From Candidatus Equinaster intestinalis (GTDB lineage Bacteria > Bacillota_A > Clostridia > Oscillospirales > Acutalibacteraceae): DNA of 26,296 nt. How positions within the stretch are numbered: position 1 is the stretch's first letter; each line of letters begins with the position of its first letter. Position numbers and translations under genes: made by a program. The notes under the pieces were generated by a model. The model made no database searches. It had not been told where the DNA came from and saw only the letters and a list, made by a program, of their open reading frames with translations. Below, piece after piece: positions 16,999 through 25,654 of the stretch. Location of the stretch: positions 1 to 26,296 of the forward strand of contig JAGHTJ010000157.1 of assembly GCA_018065375.1 (NCBI GenBank). The letters run 5' to 3'.

Positions 16999-18417
16999 TC
17001 ACTTTAAGAGGCTTTTGTAAAGTTTAATATATTCGCCGGCAGATTTTGCCCAGCTGTTATCACACTTCATCGCCCTTGTGCGCAGAATTTCCCAGCCTAA
17101 AGTATCGTAATAGCCCTCGAGAGCGCGCCAAACGGCATGCTCCATATCGTGGGCATTATACGAGCCGAAGGTGAAGCCGTTGCCGATACCGTCTCCGCTG
17201 TCTACAATAGTATCATTGAGACCGCCGGTCTGACGAACTACCGGAACCGTACCGTAGCGAAGCGCCACAAGCTGTGCGAGTCCGCAAGGCTCACTCTTAC
17301 TCGGCATTAAGAAAATATCTGCGCCTGCATATATTTTATGCGCCAATGCCGGAATAAATCCCGAGCGGAATGCAACCTTATCGGGGAATTTTTTCTGCAT
17401 TTCTCTGAAAAAGTTTTCGTATTCCCATTCGCCCGAGCCCAAAATCACTATCTGTACTCTGCTCTGTGCGATTTCCTCGAAAACGTGCTTTACGAGGTCG
17501 AAGCCCTTATGGTTTACAAGACGCGATACCATACCGATTACCGCAACGTCCGGGTCTTTCGGAAGACCCAGCTCCTCTTGAAGACCGAGCTTGTTATCGG
17601 TTTTACCCGCCATATTTTCTATTGAGAAATTTTTATAAATCATCGGGTCGGTTTCGGGATTATAAACATCATAATCAATACCGTTTACAATACCCGTAAG
17701 CTTACCCGACATCTCTCTTAAAATCGGGTCGAGCCCGAAGGAATAATAGGGGTCGAGAATTTCGTGGGCGTAGGTGGGGGAGACGGTGGTAATGCGGTTG
17801 CTCGTGGCAAATGCGCCCTTCATAAAGTTTACGCAACCGTCATATTCCAGCAGATGCTCCTTATCCTGCGGCATACCGAGAACATCGCCCAAAATCTCGT
17901 GACCGTATTTGCCCTGATACTGAATATTATGAACCGTGAAAACGGTTTTGATACCCGAATAAAACTCATTATCTCGGTACATCGAATCAAGATAAACCGG
18001 GATAAGTGCGGTTTGCCAATCGTTGCAATGAATTATATCGGGTTTAAAATCAACTGCGGGCAGAACCTCAAGCACCGCGCGGGAGAAGAAGGCATATCTT
18101 TCGGCATCGTCAAAATGACCGTAAAGGCCCTCTCTTTTAAAGTAATACTGATTATCTATGAAATAGTAGATAACTCCGTCCTTCCTTGCCTCGAAAACGC
18201 CGCAATACTGCCTGCGCCAGGAAACCGGAACGGTAATACTTGTAATAAAGGTCATTTCCTTTTTGAGGTCTTCGGAGATACTGCTGTATAGGGGCATTAT
18301 AACCCTGCAACCTACAAGACGGCGGCGAAGTGCCTTCGGGAGAGCACCCGCAACATCTGCAAGACCGCCCGACATCGCAAAGGGGTATGCTTCACTTGCT
18401 GCATATAAAACTTTCAT
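16999..18417 (-). CDS. glgA: Glycogen synthase (ADP-glucose type, GT5)
   Basis: GlgA extends alpha-1,4-glucan using ADP-glucose. The 472 aa match GT5: N-terminal Rossmann half with SGGLADVAGALP, HNIQYQG, and NGIDYDVYNP; C-terminal half with MVSRLVNHKG and the active-site segment SEPCGLAQLVALRYG followed by GGLNDT. The conserved KTGGL substrate loop reads M15-SGGL, so Lys15, which contacts the ADP-glucose phosphate in E. coli, is Met. The remaining catalytic residues are present, and Lys loss may be a lineage feature rather than damage. It is the last glg gene of the operon, 14 bp after glgD. A 9-bp inverted repeat (GTGATAAAA) spans its stop without a T-run. Confidence 0.96.
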   Translation of the reverse strand: MKVLYAASEAYPFAMSGGLADVAGALPKALRRRLVGCRVIMPLYSSISEDLKKEMTFITSITVPVSWRRQYCGVFEARKDGVIYYFIDNQYYFKREGLYGHFDDAERYAFFSRAVLEVLPAVDFKPDIIHCNDWQTALIPVYLDSMYRDNEFYSGIKTVFTVHNIQYQGKYGHEILGDVLGMPQDKEHLLEYDGCVNFMKGAFATSNRITTVSPTYAHEILDPYYSFGLDPILREMSGKLTGIVNGIDYDVYNPETDPMIYKNFSIENMAGKTDNKLGLQEELGLPKDPDVAVIGMVSRLVNHKGFDLVKHVFEEIAQSRVQIVILGSGEWEYENFFREMQKKFPDKVAFRSGFIPALAHKIYAGADIFLMPSKSEPCGLAQLVALRYGTVPVVRQTGGLNDTIVDSGDGIGNGFTFGSYNAHDMEHAVWRALEGYYDTLGWEILRTRAMKCDNSWAKSAGEYIKLYKSLLK

Positions 18418-18431
18418 TTTTCTATTCCTTC

Positions 18432-19547
18432 TTAAATGGTTTTTTCTTTTCCGATAAACAGATTATTGCCTTCTGTGCCGCGAAGAACCGTTCCTGACGA
18501 AATTACAACGCCCTTATCGGCCGTAACTCCCGAGAGAACGGCATTATCACCTACAACCGTACCCTGCATCAGTATACAATTTTCAACAACCGCATTTTTG
18601 CCTACCTTTACGCCTCTGAAAAGAAGCGAATTTTTAACGGTGCCCTCTACAAGACAACCGTCTGCAATCAGACTGTTTTGAGCAACCGAGTTAAGACCGT
18701 AGCGGGTGGGCATATCATCGCGGGTTTTGGTGTAAACGGGGTGCTCGCGGTTGAATAGCTGACGGCGTTTTTCGTCGTTTAAAAGCATTCGGCTGATTCT
18801 AACATAGGAATCCGCGCTATCAAGCACCTCTGCAAAATCGGTAATTTTATAACCCTTTATCTTCTTTTCGCATATACGCGGCTTGATTACATCTCTCGAA
18901 AAGCTTTCAAGAGCGCGGCGGCTTGCATCGGCTATCCACTCGATAAGAAGCTCGCGGCGAATAACGAAAATATCAAGGCTGTAATCAACGGCTTCGGGCA
19001 TTTTTTCTTCAAATTTTGCGCTTGCTACGGTTTCGTTTTCAAGGGATAAAATCATTATATCCTTATTATTTTTCGGCAACTGACCGTTTTTATACGCCAC
19101 CGTAACATCGGCGCCCGAGCGCTCGTGAAATTCTATCATATCCGATAAATCAATATTGCTGATTAAATCGGCATCGCAAAGCACAACATAATCCTCATTA
19201 CTGCGCTTTAAAAAGGTCATAATTCCGGCAAGAGCCTCAACGTGGCCGCGGGAAATTCCGTATTTTGAACTGCTGAATGGCGGCATAATGAAAATTCCGC
19301 CGTTTTTACGGTCTAAATCCCACGCCTTGCCCGAGCCTAAATGGTCCATAAGAGAGCGGTAGTTTTCCTGCGTGAGAATTCCAACCTTACTGATACCTGC
19401 ATTTACGAGGTTTGAAAGGGAAAAATCAATGAGTCTGTAACGGCTGCCGAAAGGAATCGAAGCCATTGAACGTTTTTCGGTAAGTTCGGGCACCATTTCA
19501 TCGTGAACATTCGCGAAGATGATACCGAGAGCGGTTTTTCCTATCAT
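18432..19547 (-). CDS. glgD: GlgC paralogue GlgD, glucose-1-phosphate adenylyltransferase subunit
   Basis: GlgD is the Firmicutes partner of GlgC that forms a mixed enzyme and raises or tunes its activity, as shown for Bacillus stearothermophilus. The 371 aa have the nucleotidyltransferase half ([27 protein letters not shown]) and a C-terminal left-handed beta-helix ([19 protein letters not shown]). The glycine-rich ATP loop of GlgC is replaced by [10 protein letters not shown] and the SGDH site by CDAD, so it should be non-catalytic. Its ATG overlaps the glgC stop by four bases (ATGA), and GGAGGGGGAG precedes it inside glgC. Translational coupling would give near-equal amounts of the two subunits. 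Confidence 0.94.
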   Translation of the reverse strand: MIGKTALGIIFANVHDEMVPELTEKRSMASIPFGSRYRLIDFSLSNLVNAGISKVGILTQENYRSLMDHLGSGKAWDLDRKNGGIFIMPPFSSSKYGISRGHVEALAGIMTFLKRSNEDYVVLCDADLISNIDLSDMIEFHERSGADVTVAYKNGQLPKNNKDIMILSLENETVASAKFEEKMPEAVDYSLDIFVIRRELLIEWIADASRRALESFSRDVIKPRICEKKIKGYKITDFAEVLDSADSYVRISRMLLNDEKRRQLFNREHPVYTKTRDDMPTRYGLNSVAQNSLIADGCLVEGTVKNSLLFRGVKVGKNAVVENCILMQGTVVGDNAVLSGVTADKGVVISSGTVLRGTEGNNLFIGKEKTI

Positions 19548-20755
19548 ATTTTCTCCCCCTCCTTAACATTTTCTCTTATCATTTTACCGGCGCTGATTTT
19601 TGCATTTTTGCCGATATGGAGCCCTCCGCCGATAACGGCTATGCCCCATTCGCCCTCGCATTTTTCGGGGCTTTCGCCTACCTCGGCGTTCTGGTCAATT
19701 TCCGAATCCTCTGCAACTATCGCATAGCGCACCGTTGCGCCCTTTTTAATCACGGCGCCCGGCATAATCAGCGAATATTCCACCGTTGCGCCCTCTTCAA
19801 CCGTTACATTTTCGAAAAGCACCGAGAAATCAAGCTTTCCGCTTACATCGCAACCGTTGGTAATGAGAGAGTTTTCAATTTCCGCTTCTGCCGATACATA
19901 TTGCGGCGGCAGAGAATCGGTACGGGAATATATCTTCCAGTTGGGGTCGGAAAGATTGAGGTCGATTTTCGGATTGAGCAAATCGAGGTTTGCGTCCCAC
20001 AGGGATTCAACCGTTCCAACGTCTTTCCAGTAATCATCAAAACGATAAACCATCAGTTTTTCGTTGTTTTCGAGCATAAGCGGGATTATATCCTTGCCGA
20101 AATCATTGGAGGAATTGGGGTTTGCTTCGTCCTCGGTAAGATACTGGCGAAGCTTTTCCCATTTGAAAACGTAAATACCCATTGATGCCAAGGTGCTTTT
20201 GGGCTTTTTTGGTTTTTCCTCAAATTCGTAAATTGTGCCGTCCTCATTCGCATTCATAATTCCGAAGCGGGACGCCTCTTCCATAGATACATTGAGAACC
20301 GCAATGGTTGCGGCGGCATCGTTTTTGCGGTGCTCGGCAATCATTTTGGAATAATCCATTTTATAGATATGGTCGCCCGAAAGGATAAGAACATATTCGG
20401 GGTCGTACCTCTCGATAAAATTGATGTTTTGATAAATGGCGTTTGCCGTGCCCTTATACCAATCTCCGCCCTTACTCTTCTGATAAGGCGGCAACACGTG
20501 AACGCCGTGACCTGCGCGGTCCAAATCCCAATGCTTGCCCGAGCCGATATAATCGTTAAGCTCAAGCGGCTGATACTGGGTAAGCACGCCTACCGTATCA
20601 ATGCCGGAATTAGCACAGTTTGAGAGCGGAAAATCTATAATTCTGTATTTCGCTCCGTAGGGTACTGCGGGTTTTGCGACATTCTGGGTCAGAACGCCGA
20701 GTCGGCTTCCCTGACCGCCCGCAAGCAGCATTGCAACACATTCTGTTTTTTTCAA
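19544..20755 (-). CDS. glgC: Glucose-1-phosphate adenylyltransferase (ADP-glucose pyrophosphorylase)
   Basis: GlgC makes ADP-glucose from ATP and glucose-1-phosphate, the committed and regulated step of glycogen synthesis. Motifs: [12 protein letters not shown] (ATP loop), [38 protein letters not shown] (metal Asp), FEEKP, and a C-terminal beta-helix. I start it at a TTG (20755), giving 403 aa beginning [10 protein letters not shown], the usual N-terminus, with GGAG nine bases upstream. The TTGs at 20764 and 20770 fall on or before that ribosome site, and no in-frame ATG exists before the ATP loop. TTG initiation is unlike its neighbours and may lower the rate. It lies 37 bp after glgB. Confidence 0.95.
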   Translation of the reverse strand: MKKTECVAMLLAGGQGSRLGVLTQNVAKPAVPYGAKYRIIDFPLSNCANSGIDTVGVLTQYQPLELNDYIGSGKHWDLDRAGHGVHVLPPYQKSKGGDWYKGTANAIYQNINFIERYDPEYVLILSGDHIYKMDYSKMIAEHRKNDAAATIAVLNVSMEEASRFGIMNANEDGTIYEFEEKPKKPKSTLASMGIYVFKWEKLRQYLTEDEANPNSSNDFGKDIIPLMLENNEKLMVYRFDDYWKDVGTVESLWDANLDLLNPKIDLNLSDPNWKIYSRTDSLPPQYVSAEAEIENSLITNGCDVSGKLDFSVLFENVTVEEGATVEYSLIMPGAVIKKGATVRYAIVAEDSEIDQNAEVGESPEKCEGEWGIAVIGGGLHIGKNAKISAGKMIRENVKEGEKI

Positions 20756-20792
20756 TACATCCAACTCCAATTCAAAAGATATATCTGTTTTT

Positions 20793-22664
20793 TTATTTCT
20801 TTTTCGGTTTTGTGGTATTCCTCTTATAGTAGGTTACCGACATTGCCGGAATATCAAGTGCTATCGAGTGTTCGCAGCCGTGCATGGCTATCTGCTCACT
20901 CTTAACCGATTTTTGCGGAGTTTCAACACTTCCGCCGAACTTTTTCCATTCGCTGCACAAAACCGGCTTATAGCTGCCCTTTTGGGTAACGCCGATTCTG
21001 TAGCCGCTTCTCGCAACCGGAACAAAATTGCAAACCGCAATTATTTCTTCTCCGCTCTTATTTATTCTGCGGAAGGCGATAATACTCTGCGAGTTATCAT
21101 CATTGGAAATCCAATTAAAGCCCTCCCAGGAGTAATCAATTTCCCAAAGCTCGCTATGTGTAAGATAGAACTTATTGAGGGTTTTAACATATTCGAGCAT
21201 TTGCTTATGAGCATCGTAATCGAGCAAGAGCCAATCGAGCTCCTGTTTATAATTCCACTCGATAAACTGCGCAAACTCCTGACCCATAAAGAGAAGCTTT
21301 TTGCCGGGGTGAGCCATCATATATCCGTAAAACGCGCGCAGATTTGCAAATTTTTGTGCGTAATCGCCCGGCATTTTATTTATGAGCGAGCATTTGCCGT
21401 GAACCACCTCGTCATGCGAAATCGGAAGCACGAAGTTTTCCGAAAAGGCATAGAAGAAGGAGAAGGTAAGGCAATTATGATTATCCTTTCTGAAAAGCGG
21501 GTCGAGCGATACATAGCGGAGCATATCGTTCATCCAACCCATATTCCACTTGAAATTGAAGCCCAGACCGCCATCATGCGGAGGTTTTGTTACCATCGGC
21601 CATGCGGTGGACTCCTCGGCTATCATAAGCACTCCGGGATTTACCGAAAACGCCGCTTCGTTTACCCTGCGCAAGAGCTCTATTGCATCGAGGTTTTCTC
21701 TGCCGCCGTAAGAGTTGGGAAGCCATTCGCCGTCTTTTCTGCCGTAATCGAGATAAAGCATCGAGGCTACGGCATCAACGCGAAGACCGTCCGCATGGTA
21801 CTCCTTTAACCAGTATACGGCGCTTGAAATGAGAAAATTCATAACCTGAACTTTTCCGTAATCAAAAACGCAGGTTCCCCATTCCTTATGCTCGCCCTTT
21901 CGGGGATCGGCATACTCGTATGCCGTGCTGCCGTCAAACCTGTAAAGACCGCATTCATCCTTGGGGAAATGCGCCGGAACCCAATCGAGAATAACACCGA
22001 TTCCGTTTTGGTGCATTATATCTATGAATTTCATAAAATCCTTGGGAGTTCCGTAGCGGGAGGTAGGAGCGAAATATCCCATAACCTGATAACCCCATGA
22101 ACCGTCAAACGGATATTCGGTTATCGGCATAAGCTCGATAAAATTATATCCCATCTTTTTTACATAGGCGCAAAGCTCTTTGGCTACCGTTACATAATCG
22201 AAAACGTTACCGTCCTTATACCGTTTCCAGGAGCCCAAATGAACCTCGTAAATATTTACCGGGGAGGAATAAATATCGCGACTAACCCGCTCTTTACACC
22301 ATTCATCATCGCCCCATTTATATCCGCTCATATTATAAACCTTTGAGGCATTGGCGGGAGCCGTTTCAAAATGGCGGGCGTATGGGTCGCTTTTTAAATG
22401 AGTTACACCGTCTCTGCCCATAACGGCATATTTATAGGCATCGTATTCCTTAACACCGTTTACGGTGGTTTCAAAAATACCGTTTGCAACGCGGTGCATT
22501 TGGTCTGTATTTATATCCCACGAATTGAAATCACCCACAACGCTGACGTTTACCGCTTTAGGTGCCCAAACGCGGAAGGTGGCGGTATCGCCCGACAAAA
22601 AGCAACCGAAATATTCGTACGCATCATAGCAAAGCTGATTATTGAATTCCTCTAAATTTTGCAT
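20793..22664 (-). CDS. glgB: 1,4-alpha-glucan branching enzyme
   Basis: GlgB moves short alpha-1,4 chains to make alpha-1,6 branches in glycogen. The 623 aa show an N-terminal CBM48 domain ([20 protein letters not shown]), the GH13 (beta/alpha)8 core, and a C-terminal beta domain. Catalytic residues are D297 in [10 protein letters not shown] (nucleophile), E350 in MIAEES (acid/base), and the Asp of [10 protein letters not shown]. It lacks the second N-terminal module of the longest branching enzymes, as is usual in Firmicutes. It is the first gene of the glg operon, with GGAG in the leader. No glycogen phosphorylase or GlgX is found in this window. Confidence 0.97.
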   Translation of the reverse strand: MQNLEEFNNQLCYDAYEYFGCFLSGDTATFRVWAPKAVNVSVVGDFNSWDINTDQMHRVANGIFETTVNGVKEYDAYKYAVMGRDGVTHLKSDPYARHFETAPANASKVYNMSGYKWGDDEWCKERVSRDIYSSPVNIYEVHLGSWKRYKDGNVFDYVTVAKELCAYVKKMGYNFIELMPITEYPFDGSWGYQVMGYFAPTSRYGTPKDFMKFIDIMHQNGIGVILDWVPAHFPKDECGLYRFDGSTAYEYADPRKGEHKEWGTCVFDYGKVQVMNFLISSAVYWLKEYHADGLRVDAVASMLYLDYGRKDGEWLPNSYGGRENLDAIELLRRVNEAAFSVNPGVLMIAEESTAWPMVTKPPHDGGLGFNFKWNMGWMNDMLRYVSLDPLFRKDNHNCLTFSFFYAFSENFVLPISHDEVVHGKCSLINKMPGDYAQKFANLRAFYGYMMAHPGKKLLFMGQEFAQFIEWNYKQELDWLLLDYDAHKQMLEYVKTLNKFYLTHSELWEIDYSWEGFNWISNDDNSQSIIAFRRINKSGEEIIAVCNFVPVARSGYRIGVTQKGSYKPVLCSEWKKFGGSVETPQKSVKSEQIAMHGCEHSIALDIPAMSVTYYKRNTTKPKKK

Positions 22665-22689
22665 ACTGCTCCATCCTCTCTTTTACATT

Positions 22690-22718
22690 ATTTTACCACC
22701 ATTTTTAAAATTTTTCAA
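22690..22718 (-). promoter_or_regulatory. Promoter of the glycogen operon
   Basis: On the minus strand TTGAAA (22713-22718) and TAAAAT (22690-22695) are separated by 17 bp, 26 bp before the glgB ATG. Given the expected start point, the leader is very short. This fits a sigma-A type promoter. I see no operator repeat overlapping it. Confidence 0.75.
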
Positions 22719-22762
22719 TAAGTTTTTTGTGGAAGTTAAAATAGAGGCATAATATTTTTTGT

Positions 22763-22825
22763 CGTAAATTTGTGCAAGTTATACAAAAATCGACCTGTTT
22801 CGAGCCCATAAGAAAAAAATTTACG
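22763..22825. repeat. Spaced inverted repeat upstream of the glg promoter
   Basis: CGTAAATTT (22763-22771) and AAATTTACG (22817-22825) are perfect 9-base inverted repeats 45 bp apart, in an AT-rich stretch. They could be a spaced operator or chance in AT-rich DNA. The rest of 22719-22870 shows nothing I can name. Confidence 0.3.
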
Positions 22826-22878
22826 GTTTTTGCAAAGTTTTGTTTACGTTTTCGGGGTACAAACAGGCGCAAAAAAAC

Positions 22879-23040
22879 GGGCGCGCAATGCACGCCCATA
22901 CGGAATCCTGCCACCTGCCACGCCTTGCGGCACGGCAGACGGCGGTTCTTTCCTCCCTTTCGGGCGAACGCAGTTCGCCCCTACGGTTGCCGTATAAATT
23001 CATAGCAAAATGCGGGACGTCGTGGCGCCGTCCCCTACGC
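22879..23040. repeat. Cluster of three GC-rich palindromic units
   Basis: Three GC-rich palindromes share one design. Unit 1 (22879-22903) pairs GGGCG with CGCCC around CGCAATGCA. Unit 2 (22962-22986) pairs GGGCGAAC with GTTCGCCC around GCA. Unit 3 (23014-23040) pairs GGGACG with CGTCCC around TCGTGGCGC. Each is followed within one or two bases by TACG (ATACGG, CTACGG, CTACGC). Between them lies another imperfect hairpin (TGCCACGCC/GGCACGGCA). The block is far richer in GC than the flanks and contains no credible gene. It resembles dispersed intergenic repeat families of Clostridia; I recall such palindromes ending in CCCTACGG but cannot confirm their copy number here. It occupies most of the 440 bp gap between glgB and rpsR. 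Confidence 0.65.
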
Positions 23041-23065
23041 CGCACCTATTCACTCTTCACTAAAT

Positions 23066-23096
23066 AAAAAATCTCCCCTGCCAAAGGCAAGGGAGA
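23066..23096 (-). terminator. Terminator of the rpsF-ssb-rpsR operon
   Basis: On the minus strand ATCTCCCTTGCC, loop TTT, and GGCAGGGGAGAT form a strong stem with one mismatch, followed directly by TTTTTT. It lies 15 bp after the rpsR stop and points the right way. The stem is typical of an intrinsic terminator. Confidence 0.9.
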
Positions 23097-23111
23097 TAAA
23101 ATTTGATGAAA

Positions 23112-23354
23112 TCAGTCGTTTACATAAGGAATGAGTGCAATCTGTCTTGCTCTCTTGATAGCAATGGTAAGCTCTCTCTGATGAGCGGCGCAGGTGCCGG
23201 TTGCACGGCGGGGTAAAATCTTTGCGCGCTCGGATGTAAACTTACGCAATTTCGCAATATCCTTATAATCGATAGTTTCAACACGATCGGCGCAGAAGTG
23301 ACAAACTTTTCTGCGCGGCTTTCTTGAATGAGCCATTTTATCGTTCTTTTCCAT
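23112..23354 (-). CDS. rpsR: 30S ribosomal protein bS18
   Basis: bS18 binds bS6 on the platform of the small subunit. The 80 aa show the classic core: [58 protein letters not shown]. The three cysteines (CHFC plus C55) mark a C+ form that can bind metal. ATG 23354 has GGAGG eight bases upstream; a TTG fifteen bases earlier would overlap that site, so it is rejected. The mature N-terminus here is [10 protein letters not shown] rather than the Ala start of E. coli S18, so RimI modification of this protein is not obvious. It is the last gene of the operon. Confidence 0.96.
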   Translation of the reverse strand: MEKNDKMAHSRKPRRKVCHFCADRVETIDYKDIAKLRKFTSERAKILPRRATGTCAAHQRELTIAIKRARQIALIPYVND

Positions 23355-23376
23355 CGTTAAAGCCTCCAATTAAAAT

Positions 23377-23802
23377 TTAGAACGGCAAATCATCATCGCT
23401 CGCATTTTCAATTTCAACAAACTCATTTGAGCCTGCATTTGAGAATGACGGAGCGGCTTCGCCGGTGGCGGTATTGTTACCGTCTCTTTTAGATTCTACA
23501 AACTGAACATTGTTGGCAATAACCTCGAATGCAGTTCTGTTTTTTCCGTCCTTATCCACATATCTGCGGGTTTGGATAGAACCTTCAATACCTATCATAC
23601 TGCCCTTGCTGAAATACTTTGTAACGAATTCAGCGGTCTGGCGCCAAGCAACGATATTGATAAAATCAGCCTGGCTTTCCTCGCCTGCCTTGTAGCGGCG
23701 ATTAACAGCAATAGAGAAAGAAGTTACGGGAGTATTATTCGCTGTATAGCGAAGCTCGGGGTCGGCAGTAAGTCTGCCTGTAAGAACTACTAAATTAAAC
23801 AT
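23377..23802 (-). CDS. ssb: Single-stranded DNA-binding protein
   Basis: SSB coats single-stranded DNA and recruits replication and repair proteins. The 141 aa comprise an OB-fold (about 1-105: LTGRLTADPELRYT, INIVAWRQTAEFV, VDKDGKNRTAFEVIANNVQFV), a short Gly/Asn/Ser linker, and the conserved acidic tip DDDLPF that docks partners. The linker is short, about 25 residues, compared with about 60 in many SSBs. GGAGAAAGAATT precedes the ATG. It sits between rpsF and rpsR as in most Firmicutes, which couples its supply to ribosomal protein synthesis. Confidence 0.97.
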   Translation of the reverse strand: MFNLVVLTGRLTADPELRYTANNTPVTSFSIAVNRRYKAGEESQADFINIVAWRQTAEFVTKYFSKGSMIGIEGSIQTRRYVDKDGKNRTAFEVIANNVQFVESKRDGNNTATGEAAPSFSNAGSNEFVEIENASDDDLPF

Positions 23803-23814
23803 AATTCTTTCTCC

Positions 23815-24099
23815 TTATTTTTTGATAATCATAACGCGAAGAACGCCGTCAGTAATGCCGGCAATACGCTCGATTTCAGCAGGAACACCGGGCTCTGCCG
23901 TAAATGTAGTGAAAACGTAGTAACCTTCGGTTTCGTAGTTGATCGGGTATGCGAGCTTGCGCTTACCCCAATCGTCAACGTTTTCAACGGTACCGTTATC
24001 GGCTATGAGCTTCTGGAACTTTTCATTCAAAGCGGCAACTGCTTCATCGCCGGCCTTTACGGAAAAAACCAAAACGGCTTCATACTTATTGGTAACCAT
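23815..24099 (-). CDS. rpsF: 30S ribosomal protein bS6
   Basis: bS6 pairs with bS18 on the small subunit and the complex can feed back on its own message in many bacteria. The 94 aa show NKYEAVLVFSV, a DDWGKRKLAYPI segment, and a YYVFTTFTA strand, followed by RIAGITDGVLRVMIIKK. ATG 24099 is fixed by AAGGAGGTG seven bases upstream; the longer in-frame upstream reading of 27 residues does not resemble S6 and crosses the leader hairpins. First gene of the operon. Confidence 0.97.
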   Translation of the reverse strand: MVTNKYEAVLVFSVKAGDEAVAALNEKFQKLIADNGTVENVDDWGKRKLAYPINYETEGYYVFTTFTAEPGVPAEIERIAGITDGVLRVMIIKK

Positions 24100-24129
24100 T
24101 CTGTTGCACCTCCTTATGGACTTAATATG

Positions 24130-24191
24130 GCTTTGCATTTTGCAAAGCAAGGAAGCATTGATTAAAGGGCACTTACTCACCTTAAATCAAT
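24130..24191 (-). promoter_or_regulatory. Two-hairpin leader of the rpsF operon
   Basis: Read on the minus strand, the untranslated leader first forms a 12-base stem (24180-24191 with 24157-24168, one mismatch, 11-base loop), then a perfect 8-base stem GCTTTGCA/TGCAAAGC (24130-24148) around a loop of three A. Both lie between the promoter and the rpsF ribosome site. A leader that S6:S18 binds is known in many bacteria, but I do not see its hallmark CCG bulge here, so this may be a divergent form or another control. Confidence 0.45.
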
Positions 24192-24201
24192 AGCACAAGC
24201 C

Positions 24202-24230
24202 ATTATATCAGCAAAAAGAAGTTAAGTCAA
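24202..24230 (-). promoter_or_regulatory. Consensus promoter of the rpsF-ssb-rpsR operon
   Basis: On the minus strand TTGACT (24225-24230), a 17 bp spacer and TATAAT (24202-24207) form a near-perfect sigma-A promoter. The first transcribed base should fall near 24195, giving an rpsF leader of about 95 bases. Confidence 0.92.
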
Positions 24231-24250
24231 CACTTTTTTAAAGAAATTTA

Positions 24251-24279
24251 TTGTAAAAGAGGCAAAAATGTAGTAAAAT
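24251..24279 (+). promoter_or_regulatory. Promoter of coaX
   Basis: TTGTAA (24251-24256), a 17 bp spacer and TAAAAT (24274-24279) lie 33 bp before the coaX ATG. It diverges from the rpsF promoter: the two -35 elements are about 20 bp apart, so they could influence each other. Confidence 0.7.
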
Positions 24280-24312
24280 GATAAAAACTACCTATGAAAG
24301 AAGGTAATATTT

Positions 24313-25080
24313 ATGCTTTTGGCGGTTGATATAGGAAACACCAATATCACCCTCGGCCTTTATAACGAGGAGCTTCTGCTCTTTACCGCAAGGCTTGCAA
24401 CCCAGCAGGGCAACCGTACTGCCGACCAGTATGCGATAGATATTAAGGATATTTTAACCCTCCACGGCGCAAGATATGAAGAGATAGAGGACGCTATAAT
24501 TTCTTCGGTTGTGCCCTCTGTCGGCAAGGCGATAGCTACGGCGATTTCAATGCTCTGCCATATAGTGCCGCTTGAGCTCGGCCCCGGAGTTAAAACAGGG
24601 CTCAACATCAAAATTGATAACCCCGCAGAGCTCGGTGCCGATTTTGTGGCGGGTGCGGTAGGTGCATTAACCGAATACACAATGCCCTGCATAATGATAG
24701 ATATGGGAACGGCTACAACACTCGGCGTGCTCGATAAAAACGGTGATTTTATCGGTGCGGCAATAGCGGCGGGCGTAAAGCTCACCCTTAAGGCGCTCAC
24801 GCAAAACACCTCCCAGCTTTCGGGCATACGGATTGAAAGTCCCAAAAAAGCCATCGGTACAAACACGGTGGAATGTATGAAATCGGGAATAGTTCTCGGA
24901 ACGGCGGCTATGCTTGACGGTCTTATTGACCGCTTCGAGGAGGAGCTCGGCGAAACGGCAACCGTAGTTGCTACCGGCGGTCTTGCAAAGGAGATAATAC
25001 AGCATTGCTCCCGCAATATAATTTTTAACGAAAATCTCCTGCTTGACGGTCTGCGTATAATTTACGAAAGGAATAATTAG
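24313..25080 (+). CDS. coaX: Type III pantothenate kinase
   Basis: CoaX phosphorylates pantothenate, the first step of coenzyme A synthesis, and unlike types I and II is not inhibited by CoA. The 255 aa show the ASKHA fold: DIGNTNITLGLY (phosphate-1), the GADFVAGAVGA segment, IDMGTATTLGVLDKNG (phosphate-2), and ATGGLAKEI near the C-terminus (adenosine loop). The usual IxPG segment reads IAAG, a small deviation. GAAAGAAGG lies eight bases before the ATG. It is first in a likely operon with lemA and the TPM gene, two genes with no known tie to CoA. Confidence 0.95.
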   Translation: MLLAVDIGNTNITLGLYNEELLLFTARLATQQGNRTADQYAIDIKDILTLHGARYEEIEDAIISSVVPSVGKAIATAISMLCHIVPLELGPGVKTGLNIKIDNPAELGADFVAGAVGALTEYTMPCIMIDMGTATTLGVLDKNGDFIGAAIAAGVKLTLKALTQNTSQLSGIRIESPKKAIGTNTVECMKSGIVLGTAAMLDGLIDRFEEELGETATVVATGGLAKEIIQHCSRNIIFNENLLLDGLRIIYERNN

Positions 25081-25081
25081 T

Positions 25082-25654
25082 ATGAAAAACAAAAAACTTA
25101 TAATCATAGGCGCAATAATTTTAGCGGTAATTATTATAATTGCCGTAATCGCAGGCGGATATAACGGCCTTGTTGAAAAAGAGGAAACGGTTAATGAAAA
25201 ATACGCCGAAATCCAGACCCAGCTTCAACGCCGTGCCGATTTAATCCCCAATTTCGTTGCAACCGTTAAGGGTTATTCGGATTACGAAAAAGAAACCTAT
25301 ACGGCGGTAACCGAGGCGCGCAGCGCCGTTGCAAAGGCTTCAAATGCAACAGAGCTTGCCGATGCAAACGAAAAGCTTAACGGCGCAATCTCGGTATGGG
25401 TAAATGCCGTAACCGAGGCGTATCCCGAGCTTAAGGCAAATCAAAACTATGTTGCCTTACAAGATGAGCTTGCAGGCACCGAAAACCGCATTGCAAAATC
25501 GAGAGACGATTATAATGAATTTACAGCGGATTACAATATAACAATCCGCAAGTTCCCCAAGAGCATACTTGCGGGTATCTTCGGCTTCGATAAAAAAGAC
25601 CTCTTTAAGGCAAGCGAAGGCGCCGAAAATGTTCCGCAGGTGTCATTTAACTGA
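25082..25654 (+). CDS. lemA: LemA family membrane protein
   Basis: The 190 aa have one N-terminal membrane helix (about 5-26, rich in Ile/Val) and then a helical LemA domain: GYNGLVEKEETVNEKYAEIQ, the signature QRRADLIPNFVATVKGY, and NIRK-like NITIRKFP near residue 155, ending with a phenylalanine-rich FGFDKKDLFKAS. LemA proteins are widespread, single-pass, and mostly uncharacterised. It starts one base after the coaX stop and ends with a TGATG overlap with the next gene. That pairing of LemA with a TPM-domain protein is common in bacteria, suggesting a shared membrane-associated function. Confidence 0.93.
   Translation: MKNKKLIIIGAIILAVIIIIAVIAGGYNGLVEKEETVNEKYAEIQTQLQRRADLIPNFVATVKGYSDYEKETYTAVTEARSAVAKASNATELADANEKLNGAISVWVNAVTEAYPELKANQNYVALQDELAGTENRIAKSRDDYNEFTADYNITIRKFPKSILAGIFGFDKKDLFKASEGAENVPQVSFN

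Noticed and set aside
20756..20770. glgC start at TTG 20770
   Set aside because: This start lies before the GGAG used for translation and would add residues not typical of the family.
22705..23067. Several open frames of 69-77 codons in the glgB-rpsR gap
   Set aside because: They overlap each other on both strands, lack ribosome sites, have odd compositions, and run through palindromes and a terminator.
24100..24180. 27-residue N-terminal extension of rpsF
   Set aside because: It spans leader hairpins and the ribosome site, and does not resemble bS6.
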